49,937 nucleotides of DNA from Psychrobacter immobilis (GTDB taxonomy: Bacteria > Pseudomonadota > Gammaproteobacteria > Pseudomonadales > Moraxellaceae), in contig NZ_CAJGZQ010000025.1 in the NCBI RefSeq assembly GCF_904846185.1, positions 1-49,937 of the forward strand, given 5' to 3'. The notes under the pieces are model-generated. The model saw nothing but the letters and a program-made list of their open reading frames with translations, was not told the origin of the DNA and made no database searches. Positions 36,136 to 44,671 of the stretch are shown here, in pieces. Numbering within the stretch: the stretch's first letter is position 1; every line of letters starts with the position of its first letter. The position numbers and the translations under genes are program-made.

Positions 36136-37512
36136 ATGTCAAATAGCAACTCAAGTAGCAATTTAAACGGCAACACAGCAACGAACCAAAACCAGCCGTC
36201 TAATAACACGCGTAATATTCCGCATTATTCAGATAAAGGGCAATATCCTGATAGCTATTATGCGGCCAGTCGTAATCCTAAGCCGGATAGACCAACGCTA
36301 AAAAATGACATCCAAGTGGAAATATGTGTGGTTGGCGGCGGCTACAGCGGTTTATCAACTGCCCTGCATCTCATTGAAACCGATCATGAAGTCGTGGTAC
36401 TGGAAGGCGCGCAAATTGGTTGGGGCGCATCAGGTCGTAATGGTGGTCAGATCGTCAATGGTCTAAATGCCAGCCTACAAAAAATCAAAAAGTCTTATGG
36501 CCAAGAAAATGCAGACTTCGTCGGTCAGCTCGTCACCCGCGGTGGCAAAATCATTCGTCGTTTTGTTAGAGACTACGATATCAGCTGTGATCTCAAAGAA
36601 AAAAACATTTTTGCGGCATTAAATAATGGACAGCTAAAAGACTTGCAAGAAACGCATGCACTATGGGAGAGCCATGGTATGCATGATCGAGAAATGCTCG
36701 ATAAGCGCGGTATCCAAGAGCATATAAAATCAGATGCCTATGTGGGCGGAGTCATCGATCATTCCGGTGGACACTTCCATCCATTGAATCTTGCCCTAGG
36801 TGAGGCAGCGGCCATTGAGCAAGGCGGCGGCACCATTTACGAAAACACCTTAGTGGTTGATATTGAATATGCTGACGATGCTATCAAAGTCATCACAGAG
36901 TTTGGCACCGTGACTTGTAAGCAAGCGGTGCTATGCGGCAATGCCTATCTCAATAAAGTCATCCCTAAGCTGACTGACCGTGTCATGCCTGTATCGACGC
37001 AAATTATCGCCACCGAGCCGCTGGGTGATTTAGCAGACCAGTTACTGCCAACCGATGTTTGTGTCGAAGATGTCCGCTACATTTTGGATTACTATCGCCT
37101 CTCAGCAGACAAGCGCATGTTATTTGGCGGCGGTACAGTCTACGGTGGTCAGGACCCCGCCGACATCACAGCTAAAATTAGACCAAACATGAATAAGATT
37201 TTTCCAGAGTTAAGTGATGTCAAAATTGACTATGCGTGGAGTGGGAACTTTGCGTTGTCTTTTTCTCGCGTACCACAAATGGGCAAACTACATGAGCGAG
37301 TATATTTTGCCCATGGTTATAGTGGTCATGGCGTGACAGGCTCGCATCTATTTGGACAAATATTAGCCGATGCCATCAATGGTAAAACCAAAGAGTTCGA
37401 TGCTTTTGCACAAATTCCTTGGATTCCGTTCCCAGGTGGTCGAGCGCTGCGAGTCCCTTACTCTGTCATGGGCTCATGGTGGTATGCGCTAAAAGATACC
37501 ACTGGCATGTGA
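36136..37512 (+). CDS. puuB: Gamma-glutamylputrescine oxidase (FAD-dependent)
   Basis: PuuB oxidises gamma-glutamylputrescine to the aldehyde with release of ammonia and hydrogen peroxide. The start at 36136 has AGGA 8 bases upstream; the in-frame ATG at 36103 lies inside puuA and is rejected. The 458-residue protein has a Ser/Asn-rich extension (1-28) not usual in E. coli PuuB. It is followed by the dinucleotide fold ICVVGGGYSGLSTALHL (63-79) and GWGASGRNGGQIVNG. The DAO-type C-terminal end YFAHGYSGHGVTGSHLFGQ completes the FAD site. It is translationally coupled to puuA. Confidence 0.92.
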   Translation: MSNSNSSSNLNGNTATNQNQPSNNTRNIPHYSDKGQYPDSYYAASRNPKPDRPTLKNDIQVEICVVGGGYSGLSTALHLIETDHEVVVLEGAQIGWGASGRNGGQIVNGLNASLQKIKKSYGQENADFVGQLVTRGGKIIRRFVRDYDISCDLKEKNIFAALNNGQLKDLQETHALWESHGMHDREMLDKRGIQEHIKSDAYVGGVIDHSGGHFHPLNLALGEAAAIEQGGGTIYENTLVVDIEYADDAIKVITEFGTVTCKQAVLCGNAYLNKVIPKLTDRVMPVSTQIIATEPLGDLADQLLPTDVCVEDVRYILDYYRLSADKRMLFGGGTVYGGQDPADITAKIRPNMNKIFPELSDVKIDYAWSGNFALSFSRVPQMGKLHERVYFAHGYSGHGVTGSHLFGQILADAINGKTKEFDAFAQIPWIPFPGGRALRVPYSVMGSWWYALKDTTGM

Positions 37513-37581
37513 ACGCATAAAAACTTTGAATAATAAACATTGAATAAGGTGTTTTTATTTTAAAAGCGGTCGTTACAGTGA

Positions 37582-37656
37582 CCTATCATAGCAACGGATT
37601 GTTGTGATAGGGCGCGATAGACAGTTGATTCGCTACTGTCCTACTGTCTGTCGCGC
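37582..37656. repeat. Two adjacent stable hairpins between puuB and the antiporter gene
   Basis: First, CCTATCA (37582-37588) plus CAAC (37592-37595) pair with GTTG plus TGATAGG (37601-37611). Second, GCGCGATAGACAGT (37612-37625) pairs with ACTGTCTGTCGCGC (37643-37656) with one G-U. Neither is followed by a T tract, so they may be mRNA-stability or processing structures or a REP-like element. Confidence 0.65.
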
Positions 37657-37715
37657 GTCAACCATAGAATAGAGCTTGTTTAAAAAAACAATGAGGTTTT
37701 ACAGGGAGCGTAAAT

Positions 37716-39209
37716 ATGAACATGAAGCTCAATGATGCGGTCGAAGGACAGTATCATAATAAGCGAGTATTTCTCACCGTCATAGTAGCCGTCGTTATCT
37801 ATCTGGCTTTTGCTTGGCTATCTACCAGCCGTGCCCCAGACCAATCTTGGGGCGCCTTATCTTTACTACCAACATTACTAGTATTAGTCACTGCCATTGT
37901 CTCTAGGCGACCATTTGAATCCATGATCGCAGGCTGTGTCGCTGGCCTTGTGATGCTCAATCCTTTTGATTTGGTCTCCCCTTTTGCAGACAACATGTCG
38001 ATGGTGCTGGGTAATGAGACCATTATTTGGATTGTTCTGGTCTGCGGTCTGATGGGTGGTCTCATTCAACTGCTTGAGATTAGTGGGTGTCTAGATGGCT
38101 TTAGTGAATGGCTACAAAAAATCATTAAGTCGCGCCGTCAGTCATTGTTGGCCACCTTTGCTTTGGGCGTGGTGGTTTTCATTGATGACTATTTGAACTG
38201 TCTAGCCGTATCAACCTCCGTCAAAAAACTCACTGACGTCTATAACGTTTCTCGTGAGAAGCTTGCTTATATTGTCGATTCAACCGCCGCACCGATGTGT
38301 ATTATCGTGCCTATTTCTACTTGGGCGGTCTACTTTGCCGGTCTTTTAGAAGAAAATGGCGTGGCTGGCGATGGTGAAGGTATTGGGCTTTATATTAGCG
38401 CGATTCCTTATATGGCATATGCTTGGTTTGCACTTTTGATTGTATTTTTGGTCGCGTATGGCATTTTGGGTGACTGGGGTCCGATGAAAAAAGCCGAGGC
38501 ACGCGCCAAAGCGGGTAATCCTGTTCCTGAAGCCTTTGTCGAAGAGCAACTGATCTCAAACGTCCAAGCCAAACGTAAACTATCGTTCAAAGCCAATATC
38601 GCAAACTTTGCTTTCCCAATGATTTTGTTAATTGTCTCGACGGTCTACTTCGAAATCGATCTATTACGCGGTGCATTATTGACCTGTTTTGTGACCGTCG
38701 TTGTCTATTGGATGCAAGGCATTTTAAGTTTTGAGACGCAAGTTGAAGCCATCTTTAAAGGCTTTAAAGTCATGCTTTATCCGCTCTCAACCGTCATCGG
38801 TGGTTTTTTCTTAAAAGCCATTAATGATGAACTTGGTATGACCTCATATGTGATTGAAGCTATCACACCTTATATGACCATTATTATTTTCCCTGCCGTC
38901 ATTTTTGCCGTCATGGCTTTCTTAACTTTTGCCACATCATCAAGCTGGGGTTTGTATGTCCTTGCCATGCCGATTGTCTTTCCAATTTCTATTGCACTAG
39001 GCGTTAGCACTCCCCTTATGATTGGCGCATTGTTATCAGCATCATCATTTGGTAGCCATGCTTGCTTCTTTAGTGATTCATCGCTACTTGCCGCGCAAGG
39101 TGCTGGCTGCTCCCCCATGCAGCACGCTTTTACCCAGTTCCCCTATGCCATGCTCGGTGCGGGCTTATCCGTTGTCACCTTTTTAGGATTGGGTTATATG
39201 ATGGCTTAA
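37716..39209 (+). CDS. NhaC-family Na+/H+ antiporter-type carrier
   Basis: This 497-residue inner-membrane protein has about 11-12 hydrophobic segments and family-type motifs such as IWIVLVCGLMGGLIQLLE, GVVVFIDDYLNCLAV (charged residues within a helix) and STAAPMCIIVPISTWAVYF. A GGGAG ribosome site precedes the ATG. Members of this family exchange Na+ and H+ or, in MleN-type members, organic acids. Its place between puuB and aguB suggests it carries a substrate of this pathway, such as agmatine or putrescine, or balances ions during uptake. That is inference; the sequence alone supports only the family. Confidence 0.88.
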   Translation: MNMKLNDAVEGQYHNKRVFLTVIVAVVIYLAFAWLSTSRAPDQSWGALSLLPTLLVLVTAIVSRRPFESMIAGCVAGLVMLNPFDLVSPFADNMSMVLGNETIIWIVLVCGLMGGLIQLLEISGCLDGFSEWLQKIIKSRRQSLLATFALGVVVFIDDYLNCLAVSTSVKKLTDVYNVSREKLAYIVDSTAAPMCIIVPISTWAVYFAGLLEENGVAGDGEGIGLYISAIPYMAYAWFALLIVFLVAYGILGDWGPMKKAEARAKAGNPVPEAFVEEQLISNVQAKRKLSFKANIANFAFPMILLIVSTVYFEIDLLRGALLTCFVTVVVYWMQGILSFETQVEAIFKGFKVMLYPLSTVIGGFFLKAINDELGMTSYVIEAITPYMTIIIFPAVIFAVMAFLTFATSSSWGLYVLAMPIVFPISIALGVSTPLMIGALLSASSFGSHACFFSDSSLLAAQGAGCSPMQHAFTQFPYAMLGAGLSVVTFLGLGYMMA

Positions 39210-39236
39210 GCCAACCTTAACGCTATTATTGTAATC

Positions 39237-39275
39237 ATTGACTAACGGGCAATGAGAGATGGTTCGTTAGTCAAT
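39237..39275. repeat. 11-bp inverted repeat between the antiporter gene and aguB
   Basis: ATTGACTAACG (39237-39247) and CGTTAGTCAAT (39265-39275) are perfect complements around 17 bases. The following sequence is A-rich rather than T-rich, so it is a hairpin or operator rather than a clear terminator. Confidence 0.6.
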
Positions 39276-39329
39276 AAAAACAGCCCTTTTATATGGTACT
39301 CACTAATAAATACGATAAGGATTTAGATC

Positions 39330-40199
39330 ATGCGCAATGTTACCGTTGCTACGACTCAAATGGCATGTGGTTGGAATATACAACAAAATATTGCCACTGC
39401 GACTGAGTTGGTCACTAAAGCCGCCAACGCTGGCGCTAATATCATTTTGCTACAAGAGTTGTTTGAAACGCCTTACTTCTGCCAAGTTCATGACTTTGAT
39501 TACTTTGCCCTTGCGACCTCAGTTGAGGATAATGCGGCCATCAATCACTTCAAGCAGTTGGCTAAAGACTTGGATGTAGTATTGCCTATTAGCTTTTATG
39601 AAAAGTCAGGCAATACCTTTTTTAATAGCGTGACCGTGATTGATGCCGATGGCGAGATACTTGGCACTTATCGTAAAACGCATATACCAGATGGTATTCC
39701 TTATGCCGAAAAATTCTACTTTACCCCCGGCGATACTGGATTCAAGATTTGGCAAACCAAGTATGCCAAAATCGGTGTCGGTATTTGCTGGGATCAATGG
39801 TTCCCGGAGTGTGCTCGTAGCATGGCATTAATGGGTGCAGAAATACTGTTTTATCCGACTGCGATTGGTGATGAGCCAACATTGGACATCGACTCAAAAG
39901 GTCATTGGCAGCGCTGTATGCAAGGTCATGCTGCCGCTAATCTCATGCCAGTCGTAGCAGCCAATCGTATTGGCACTGAGACAATTACTCAAAACGGAAA
40001 CGATAGCGTCATGGCATTCTACGGTAGCTCATTTATCACGGATGTTCGCGGTGAGATCATCCAAGAAGCATCTAAAGATAAAGAAGAGATACTTAGTACG
40101 ACTTTTGACTTAGATCAACTGACTATCGAACGTCAGCAATGGGGCGTTTTCCGTGATCGTCGTCCATCGACGTATGGCACGTTGCTGACTCATGGATAA
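39330..40199 (+). CDS. aguB: N-carbamoylputrescine amidase
   Basis: AguB hydrolyses N-carbamoylputrescine to putrescine, ammonia and CO2. The 289-residue nitrilase-superfamily protein keeps the catalytic triad: Glu43 (LLQELFETPYFC), Lys116 (GTYRKTHIPDG) and Cys153 (VGICWDQWFPE). HWQRCMQGHAAANLMPVVAANRIG is the family-specific region. AAGGA stands 8 bases before the ATG. aguA follows after 52 bp, and the two together convert agmatine to putrescine. Confidence 0.95.
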   Translation: MRNVTVATTQMACGWNIQQNIATATELVTKAANAGANIILLQELFETPYFCQVHDFDYFALATSVEDNAAINHFKQLAKDLDVVLPISFYEKSGNTFFNSVTVIDADGEILGTYRKTHIPDGIPYAEKFYFTPGDTGFKIWQTKYAKIGVGICWDQWFPECARSMALMGAEILFYPTAIGDEPTLDIDSKGHWQRCMQGHAAANLMPVVAANRIGTETITQNGNDSVMAFYGSSFITDVRGEIIQEASKDKEEILSTTFDLDQLTIERQQWGVFRDRRPSTYGTLLTHG

Positions 40200-40251
40200 A
40201 GTTTGTTAACAAGCAAGCTCACTCGCGCTATCGTCAAATAAGGTGCTCTAT

Positions 40252-41418
40252 ATGTCATTATTACCGAACCGATTAATCACTGGCTCAACACCACAACAAG
40301 ACGGCTTTTACATGCCAGCAGAATTTGAGCCTATACAAAAAATATGGATGGTATGGCCATATCGTGCTGATAACTGGCGACAGCAAGCCGCTCCTGCTCA
40401 GAAAGCTTATGCTGATGTTGCATTGGCAATCAACAGATTTTGTGAGGTTGGCGTACTGGTCAATCCTGATGATTATCAATCATGCCGCGATAGTCTACCT
40501 GCTGACATCGATGTCATATCCATACCCAGCAACGATGCGTGGGCGCGTGATACTGTCCCGACATTTTTAATCAATGATAAAGGTGAGCTACGCGCTTGTG
40601 ATTGGACATTCAATGCATGGGGCGGCGACTATGACGGACTATACTCGCCGTGGGATTACGATGATAAGCTGGCTGAACGCTTATGTGACCATCTAGGTAT
40701 CAAACGCTATCGAACGGATGACTTTGTGATGGAAGGCGGTGCATTTCATGTCGATGGTGAAGGCACGGTTCTGACCACGCGCATGTGTCTGCTCAGCCCT
40801 GGGCGTAACCCGCACCTAACCGAAGATCAAATTGAAGACAAGTTAAAAGCCTATCTCAATGTGCAAAAAGTACTGTGGATTGATGACGGTATCGATCCTG
40901 ACGAAACCACTGGTCATATTGATGATATTGCCTGCTTTGCGCGCCCTGGTGAAGTGGTTTGTTTATACACTGATGATTCTGAGCATCCATTTTATAAAGC
41001 AACACAAAAAGCCTATGAGCAGCTCTCAAATATGACCGATGCCAAAGGTCGCCGCCTAAAAGTCCATAAGCTTTGCTGTACCAAGCAACCTGTTACTTTA
41101 CCTGAGAACTATGATATTGAGCAGTCTGATGATGCCAAGGCGCGTCAGACTGGTGATGTTTGTATCGCCTCGTATGCCAATTTTTTAATTTGTAATGAGG
41201 CTATCATCGTACCGCAATATGATGATGAAAATGATTCATTAGCCATCGAGCAGCTTGAAAAAGTATTTCCTCAGCATCAGGTAGTGGGAGTACGCACAAA
41301 GGAGGTTGTCTTTGGCGGTGGTAATATTCACTGTATTACTCAGCAGCAGCCAAAATCATCAATTAAAAGCATTAACCAAAAGCACCCGCATAAAAATATA
41401 GACCCAAATGGATTTTGA
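40252..41418 (+). CDS. aguA: Agmatine deiminase
   Basis: AguA converts agmatine to N-carbamoylputrescine and ammonia. The product is 388 residues from the ATG at 40252, which has AAGG 8 bases upstream. A GTG at 40243 is less likely. The guanidino-modifying fold is shown by DGFYMPAEFEPIQKIWMVWP, NDAWARDTVP, FVMEGGAFHVDGEGT, ETTGHIDDIACF and the nucleophile Cys361 in GGGNIHCITQQ. The last 25 residues (SSIKSINQKHPHKN...) extend past the usual end. The gene ends 31 bp before the next ORF, so it is in one unit with the aldehyde dehydrogenase. Confidence 0.95.
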   Translation: MSLLPNRLITGSTPQQDGFYMPAEFEPIQKIWMVWPYRADNWRQQAAPAQKAYADVALAINRFCEVGVLVNPDDYQSCRDSLPADIDVISIPSNDAWARDTVPTFLINDKGELRACDWTFNAWGGDYDGLYSPWDYDDKLAERLCDHLGIKRYRTDDFVMEGGAFHVDGEGTVLTTRMCLLSPGRNPHLTEDQIEDKLKAYLNVQKVLWIDDGIDPDETTGHIDDIACFARPGEVVCLYTDDSEHPFYKATQKAYEQLSNMTDAKGRRLKVHKLCCTKQPVTLPENYDIEQSDDAKARQTGDVCIASYANFLICNEAIIVPQYDDENDSLAIEQLEKVFPQHQVVGVRTKEVVFGGGNIHCITQQQPKSSIKSINQKHPHKNIDPNGF

Positions 41419-41449
41419 ACCCAATAATATTTTAAAAAAGGACATAGCT

Positions 41450-42823
41450 ATGAGCGATTATCAAGTTAATAATCCAGCCACTGGCGAAGTAGAAGCCACC
41501 TACCCTACGGCAACTGAGCAGGACATCCAGAACGCTATTGCACAAGCCGATACCGCTTATCAAGACTGGCGTCAGGTTTCATTGGATGAACGCAGTGCCA
41601 TACTTCATAAAATTGCCGATATCTATCTTGAACGTCAAGATGAGCTGGCCCGCGTCGTTGCCAATGAGATGGGCAAGCCCGTTGCACAAGCAAGAGGTGA
41701 AATCGGTCTAGTTGCCGATATCTATCGCTACTATGCAGACAACGCTGAGCAGCTACTAACACCTAGTACCATTGATGTTGATTCAGGGTCAGCTTCGGTA
41801 GAAAAACGTCCTGTGGGCGCTTTATTAGGTATCATGCCGTGGAACTACCCGCACTATCAAGTGGCACGTTTTGTCGCGCCAAACTTTATGGCAGGCAATA
41901 CCGTTATTCTAAAGCATGCGCCGCAATGTCCTAAGACTGCAGAAGCCATCGCTGATATCCTAAAAGATGCTGGCTTACCTGAGGGTGTCTATAACAATGT
42001 GTTTGCCACCAATGAGCAAGCAGCGACTATCATCGAAGACAACCGCGTACAAGGCGTTTCGCTAACAGGTTCTGAGCGAGCTGGGCAAGCGGTTGCTAAA
42101 ACAGCAGGCGGCGCGCTGAAAAAAGTCGTGCTAGAGCTTGGCGGCTCAGACGCCTTTATCGTTGCAGCTGATGCGGATATCGAACAAGCTATAAAAGGGG
42201 CTATTTCTGGTCGTTTTGGCAATACAGGACAAGCGTGTAATGCTGCCAAACGCCTTATCGTCGTCGAATCTGTGTATGATAAATTCGTTGAAGGGTTTAC
42301 TAATGCCGTAAGCAATATGGCACTCGCTGATCCACTTAATGAAGATACTTTCATTGGTCCAATGTCTTCAAAGGCAGCCGCAGTTAACTTGCAAGAACAG
42401 CTCGATAGCGCCATTCAAGCAGGCGCGACCGTATTGGTCGAAGGCGGCATGGTCAAAGACAAGCCGGGTGCGTGGTTTAAGCCTGCGGTATTGACAGATG
42501 TAACTGAGTCTATGGATGTTTATCGTGAGGAGCTATTTGGTCCTGTGGCGGTCGTCTACAAAGCTTGTGATATCGATCATGCCATCAAGATAGCTAATGA
42601 TGTGCCTTTCGGACTTGGCGCTTCTATCCAAACGCAAGATGCTGCGCTAGCCGCTGAGATTGCTGACAAATTAGAAGTCGGTATGGTCACTATCAATGCG
42701 CCTTCTGGTAGCGAAGCCAATACCCCGTTTGGCGGCGTTAAACGCTCAGGATTTGGTCGCGAGCTTGGCACTCTTGGTATTACTGAGTTTTTAAATTATA
42801 AATTGATTCGTGATAAGTCGTAA
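41450..42823 (+). CDS. NAD(P)-dependent aldehyde dehydrogenase, Sad/YneI-like (possible PuuC role)
   Basis: The 457-residue protein starts at 41450 with AAGGA 7 bases upstream. The longer in-frame start at 41408 overlaps aguA. ALDH motifs are Glu229 in LELGGSDAF and nucleophile Cys263 in NTGQACNAAKR. The GGSDAFIV and AAKR signature resembles the succinate-semialdehyde dehydrogenase Sad (YneI) rather than GabD. A second, GabD-like enzyme lies at 46118. The Puu pathway also needs an aldehyde dehydrogenase for gamma-glutamyl-gamma-aminobutyraldehyde and no PuuC homologue is present. This enzyme, cotranscribed with aguBA, is the best candidate. A shared role with succinate semialdehyde is equally possible. 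Confidence 0.88.
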   Translation: MSDYQVNNPATGEVEATYPTATEQDIQNAIAQADTAYQDWRQVSLDERSAILHKIADIYLERQDELARVVANEMGKPVAQARGEIGLVADIYRYYADNAEQLLTPSTIDVDSGSASVEKRPVGALLGIMPWNYPHYQVARFVAPNFMAGNTVILKHAPQCPKTAEAIADILKDAGLPEGVYNNVFATNEQAATIIEDNRVQGVSLTGSERAGQAVAKTAGGALKKVVLELGGSDAFIVAADADIEQAIKGAISGRFGNTGQACNAAKRLIVVESVYDKFVEGFTNAVSNMALADPLNEDTFIGPMSSKAAAVNLQEQLDSAIQAGATVLVEGGMVKDKPGAWFKPAVLTDVTESMDVYREELFGPVAVVYKACDIDHAIKIANDVPFGLGASIQTQDAALAAEIADKLEVGMVTINAPSGSEANTPFGGVKRSGFGRELGTLGITEFLNYKLIRDKS

Positions 42824-42848
42824 TCGATAGAGTCATTTTTAGAAAAAT

Positions 42849-42881
42849 AAAAAGCCTAACATTGACTGTTAGGCTTTTTTT
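42849..42881. terminator. Bidirectional terminator
   Basis: AAAAAGCCTAAC pairs with GTTAGGCTTTTT around loop ATTGACT, with A and T tracts on the two sides. It separates the rightward aldehyde dehydrogenase from the leftward permease. Confidence 0.9.
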
Positions 42882-42918
42882 GTAGGACAATTTTATTAAA
42901 AATAACCCATCGAAAAAA

Positions 42919-44361
42919 CTATTGCTTAGGTGGATTATCTTTTAACCATAATTGATTGACGATTTTTAATTCACGTAGCTCTTCTGCCATAATTGACTCG
43001 CTAATACCTGGATATTTCACCCTTGCATAACCATATAACGCAATACCTAAGACTGTCCAGCCAAAGAAAATCCACCACTCGATAGGGGTTAGCGCGGATG
43101 GCATACCTGGCATATACAGCATGAGTATTCCAAAACTTAGCGCAATCGTGACCATGCCAACGAGCTTACCTGCTGGTATTCTAAATGGGCGTACCATATC
43201 AGGCTCGCGGTAGCGGAGTACTAAGAATGAGATAGCGACACAGGTATAAGCAATAACGATACCAAAGCCACCAGCATCTACGATCCACACCAGCATTTTA
43301 CGACCAAACAAAGGTGCTAGTGTCGCCAAGCCACCAATCAATAAAATCGCATTCGACGGCGTCTTATACTTTGGATGCAGCTTGCTTAAAAAGGCGGGCA
43401 ACATACGTGCTTTTGACATGGCATAAAGTAGGCGGCTACCACCAATCAAGAAGGCATTCCAACTTGATAAAATACCAAGCACACCGCCAATGACTAATAA
43501 AATACCTGCCCACTTGCCATGCCAAGCATTGGTCATCGCATCAGCAGTGGCGAGCGTTGAGTTTTCGGCTTGTAAGAGTGGCAAGGTCGTGCCAACACTC
43601 CAAGCGATACCCACATACCACATTACCGCAACGACAATCGATAAAATCAAAAATTTACCAATATTAGGACGAGTCAGATCAATTTCTTCTGCCGCTTGCG
43701 GAATAACGTCAAAGCCGACAAACATAAACGGCACCATGACAATAACGGCCATCATACCGCCAATACCACCGATAAATGCAGGTGCTTGTACTGAGTTTGA
43801 GCCTTCAGGATTAAACATGACTGCGCCAATGAACAGCAACGTACCAACAAATAAGATGCCCAATACGGCCGTCTTTTGAAACCAGGCACTGACTTCCATA
43901 CCGCGGATATTTAGCCAAGTGACGATGACTGAGCCTAGCATCCCAACGCCCACCCAAGTGGCATAAACATCCCAACCAGCGATGGTCCAGAGATACCCTT
44001 GATTGTAATTGGGGATAAAATACTCTACGACTGTCGGCAAGGCAACCGCCTCAAACGCGACCACCGAAAAATACCCAAATAGAATACTCCATGAGCAGAT
44101 AAAGGAGACATTTACCCCCAGTGCTCTATGCGTATAGGTATGCTCACCGCCCGTAATCGGCATCGATGCAGCAAGCTCGGCATAAGTCACACCAATCAGT
44201 ATCACTGCCAAACCGCCTATCAAGAACGCTAGCATTGCGCCCCACGTCCCCGCAGATAAAATCCAACCACCAGCCAAGACTACCCAGCCCCAACCAACCA
44301 TAGCACCGAATGCTAAGGCGATAATATCTAGCGTCCCTAACGATTTTTTTAATTCAGACAT
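42919..44361 (-). CDS. APC family amino acid/polyamine permease
   Basis: The 480-residue inner-membrane protein has about 12 helices and APC-superfamily motifs. Near the N-terminus are FGAMVGWGWVVLAGGWILSA and AASMPITGGEHTYTHRALG; later FVGFDVIPQAAEEI and GGSRLLYAMSKARMLP appear. APC permeases import amino acids, GABA, putrescine or related amines with a proton or by exchange. In this position it could serve GABA or putrescine uptake. Specificity cannot be assigned from the sequence. It lies in the same orientation as gabT, about 310 bp downstream of it. Confidence 0.9.
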   Translation of the reverse strand: MSELKKSLGTLDIIALAFGAMVGWGWVVLAGGWILSAGTWGAMLAFLIGGLAVILIGVTYAELAASMPITGGEHTYTHRALGVNVSFICSWSILFGYFSVVAFEAVALPTVVEYFIPNYNQGYLWTIAGWDVYATWVGVGMLGSVIVTWLNIRGMEVSAWFQKTAVLGILFVGTLLFIGAVMFNPEGSNSVQAPAFIGGIGGMMAVIVMVPFMFVGFDVIPQAAEEIDLTRPNIGKFLILSIVVAVMWYVGIAWSVGTTLPLLQAENSTLATADAMTNAWHGKWAGILLVIGGVLGILSSWNAFLIGGSRLLYAMSKARMLPAFLSKLHPKYKTPSNAILLIGGLATLAPLFGRKMLVWIVDAGGFGIVIAYTCVAISFLVLRYREPDMVRPFRIPAGKLVGMVTIALSFGILMLYMPGMPSALTPIEWWIFFGWTVLGIALYGYARVKYPGISESIMAEELRELKIVNQLWLKDNPPKQ

Positions 44362-44405
44362 AACCTGCTCCTTGTCTGTGTGTCATCCGTGTTAACCCTT
44401 GACGG

Positions 44406-44648
44406 TCACACTATCTTTTGTTTAGTGGGATAGTACCCATCATAATTATCATATATACCTTTTGATCGAAGCTGTTCGGCACTACTTGTTTCATATTCAA
44501 ATAGTACAAACAGCAACGGCGTCTTGACTTGCAAGGCGCCGTTGTAAAAAATGTACTCAAAGCGAGTGCCATATGGGCAATCTTGCTGTGCTATTAAAAA
44601 TAGCCTTCTAACCAAGATCGAGGCTTGATTAAAAGTGATGTATTTCAC
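44406..44648 (-). CDS. Doubtful 80-codon ORF between gabT and the permease
   Basis: The ORF uses a GTG start without a good ribosome site and encodes 80 residues with no recognised domain. It is in the same direction as gabT and lies 24 bp beyond it. A 13-bp hairpin falls within it (44514-44544). The codon pattern is not obviously that of its neighbours. It may be an untranslated spacer rather than a gene. Confidence 0.25.
   Translation of the reverse strand: MKYITFNQASILVRRLFLIAQQDCPYGTRFEYIFYNGALQVKTPLLFVLFEYETSSAEQLRSKGIYDNYDGYYPTKQKIV
44514..44544. repeat. Strong 13-bp hairpin between gabT and the permease
   Basis: CAACGGCGTCTTG (44514-44526) pairs with CAAGGCGCCGTTG (44532-44544) with one G-U around loop ACTTG. 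No T tract follows on either strand. It may modulate readthrough or RNA processing between gabT and the permease. Confidence 0.6.
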
Positions 44649-44671
44649 TATAAATAAATACTGAATACTTA

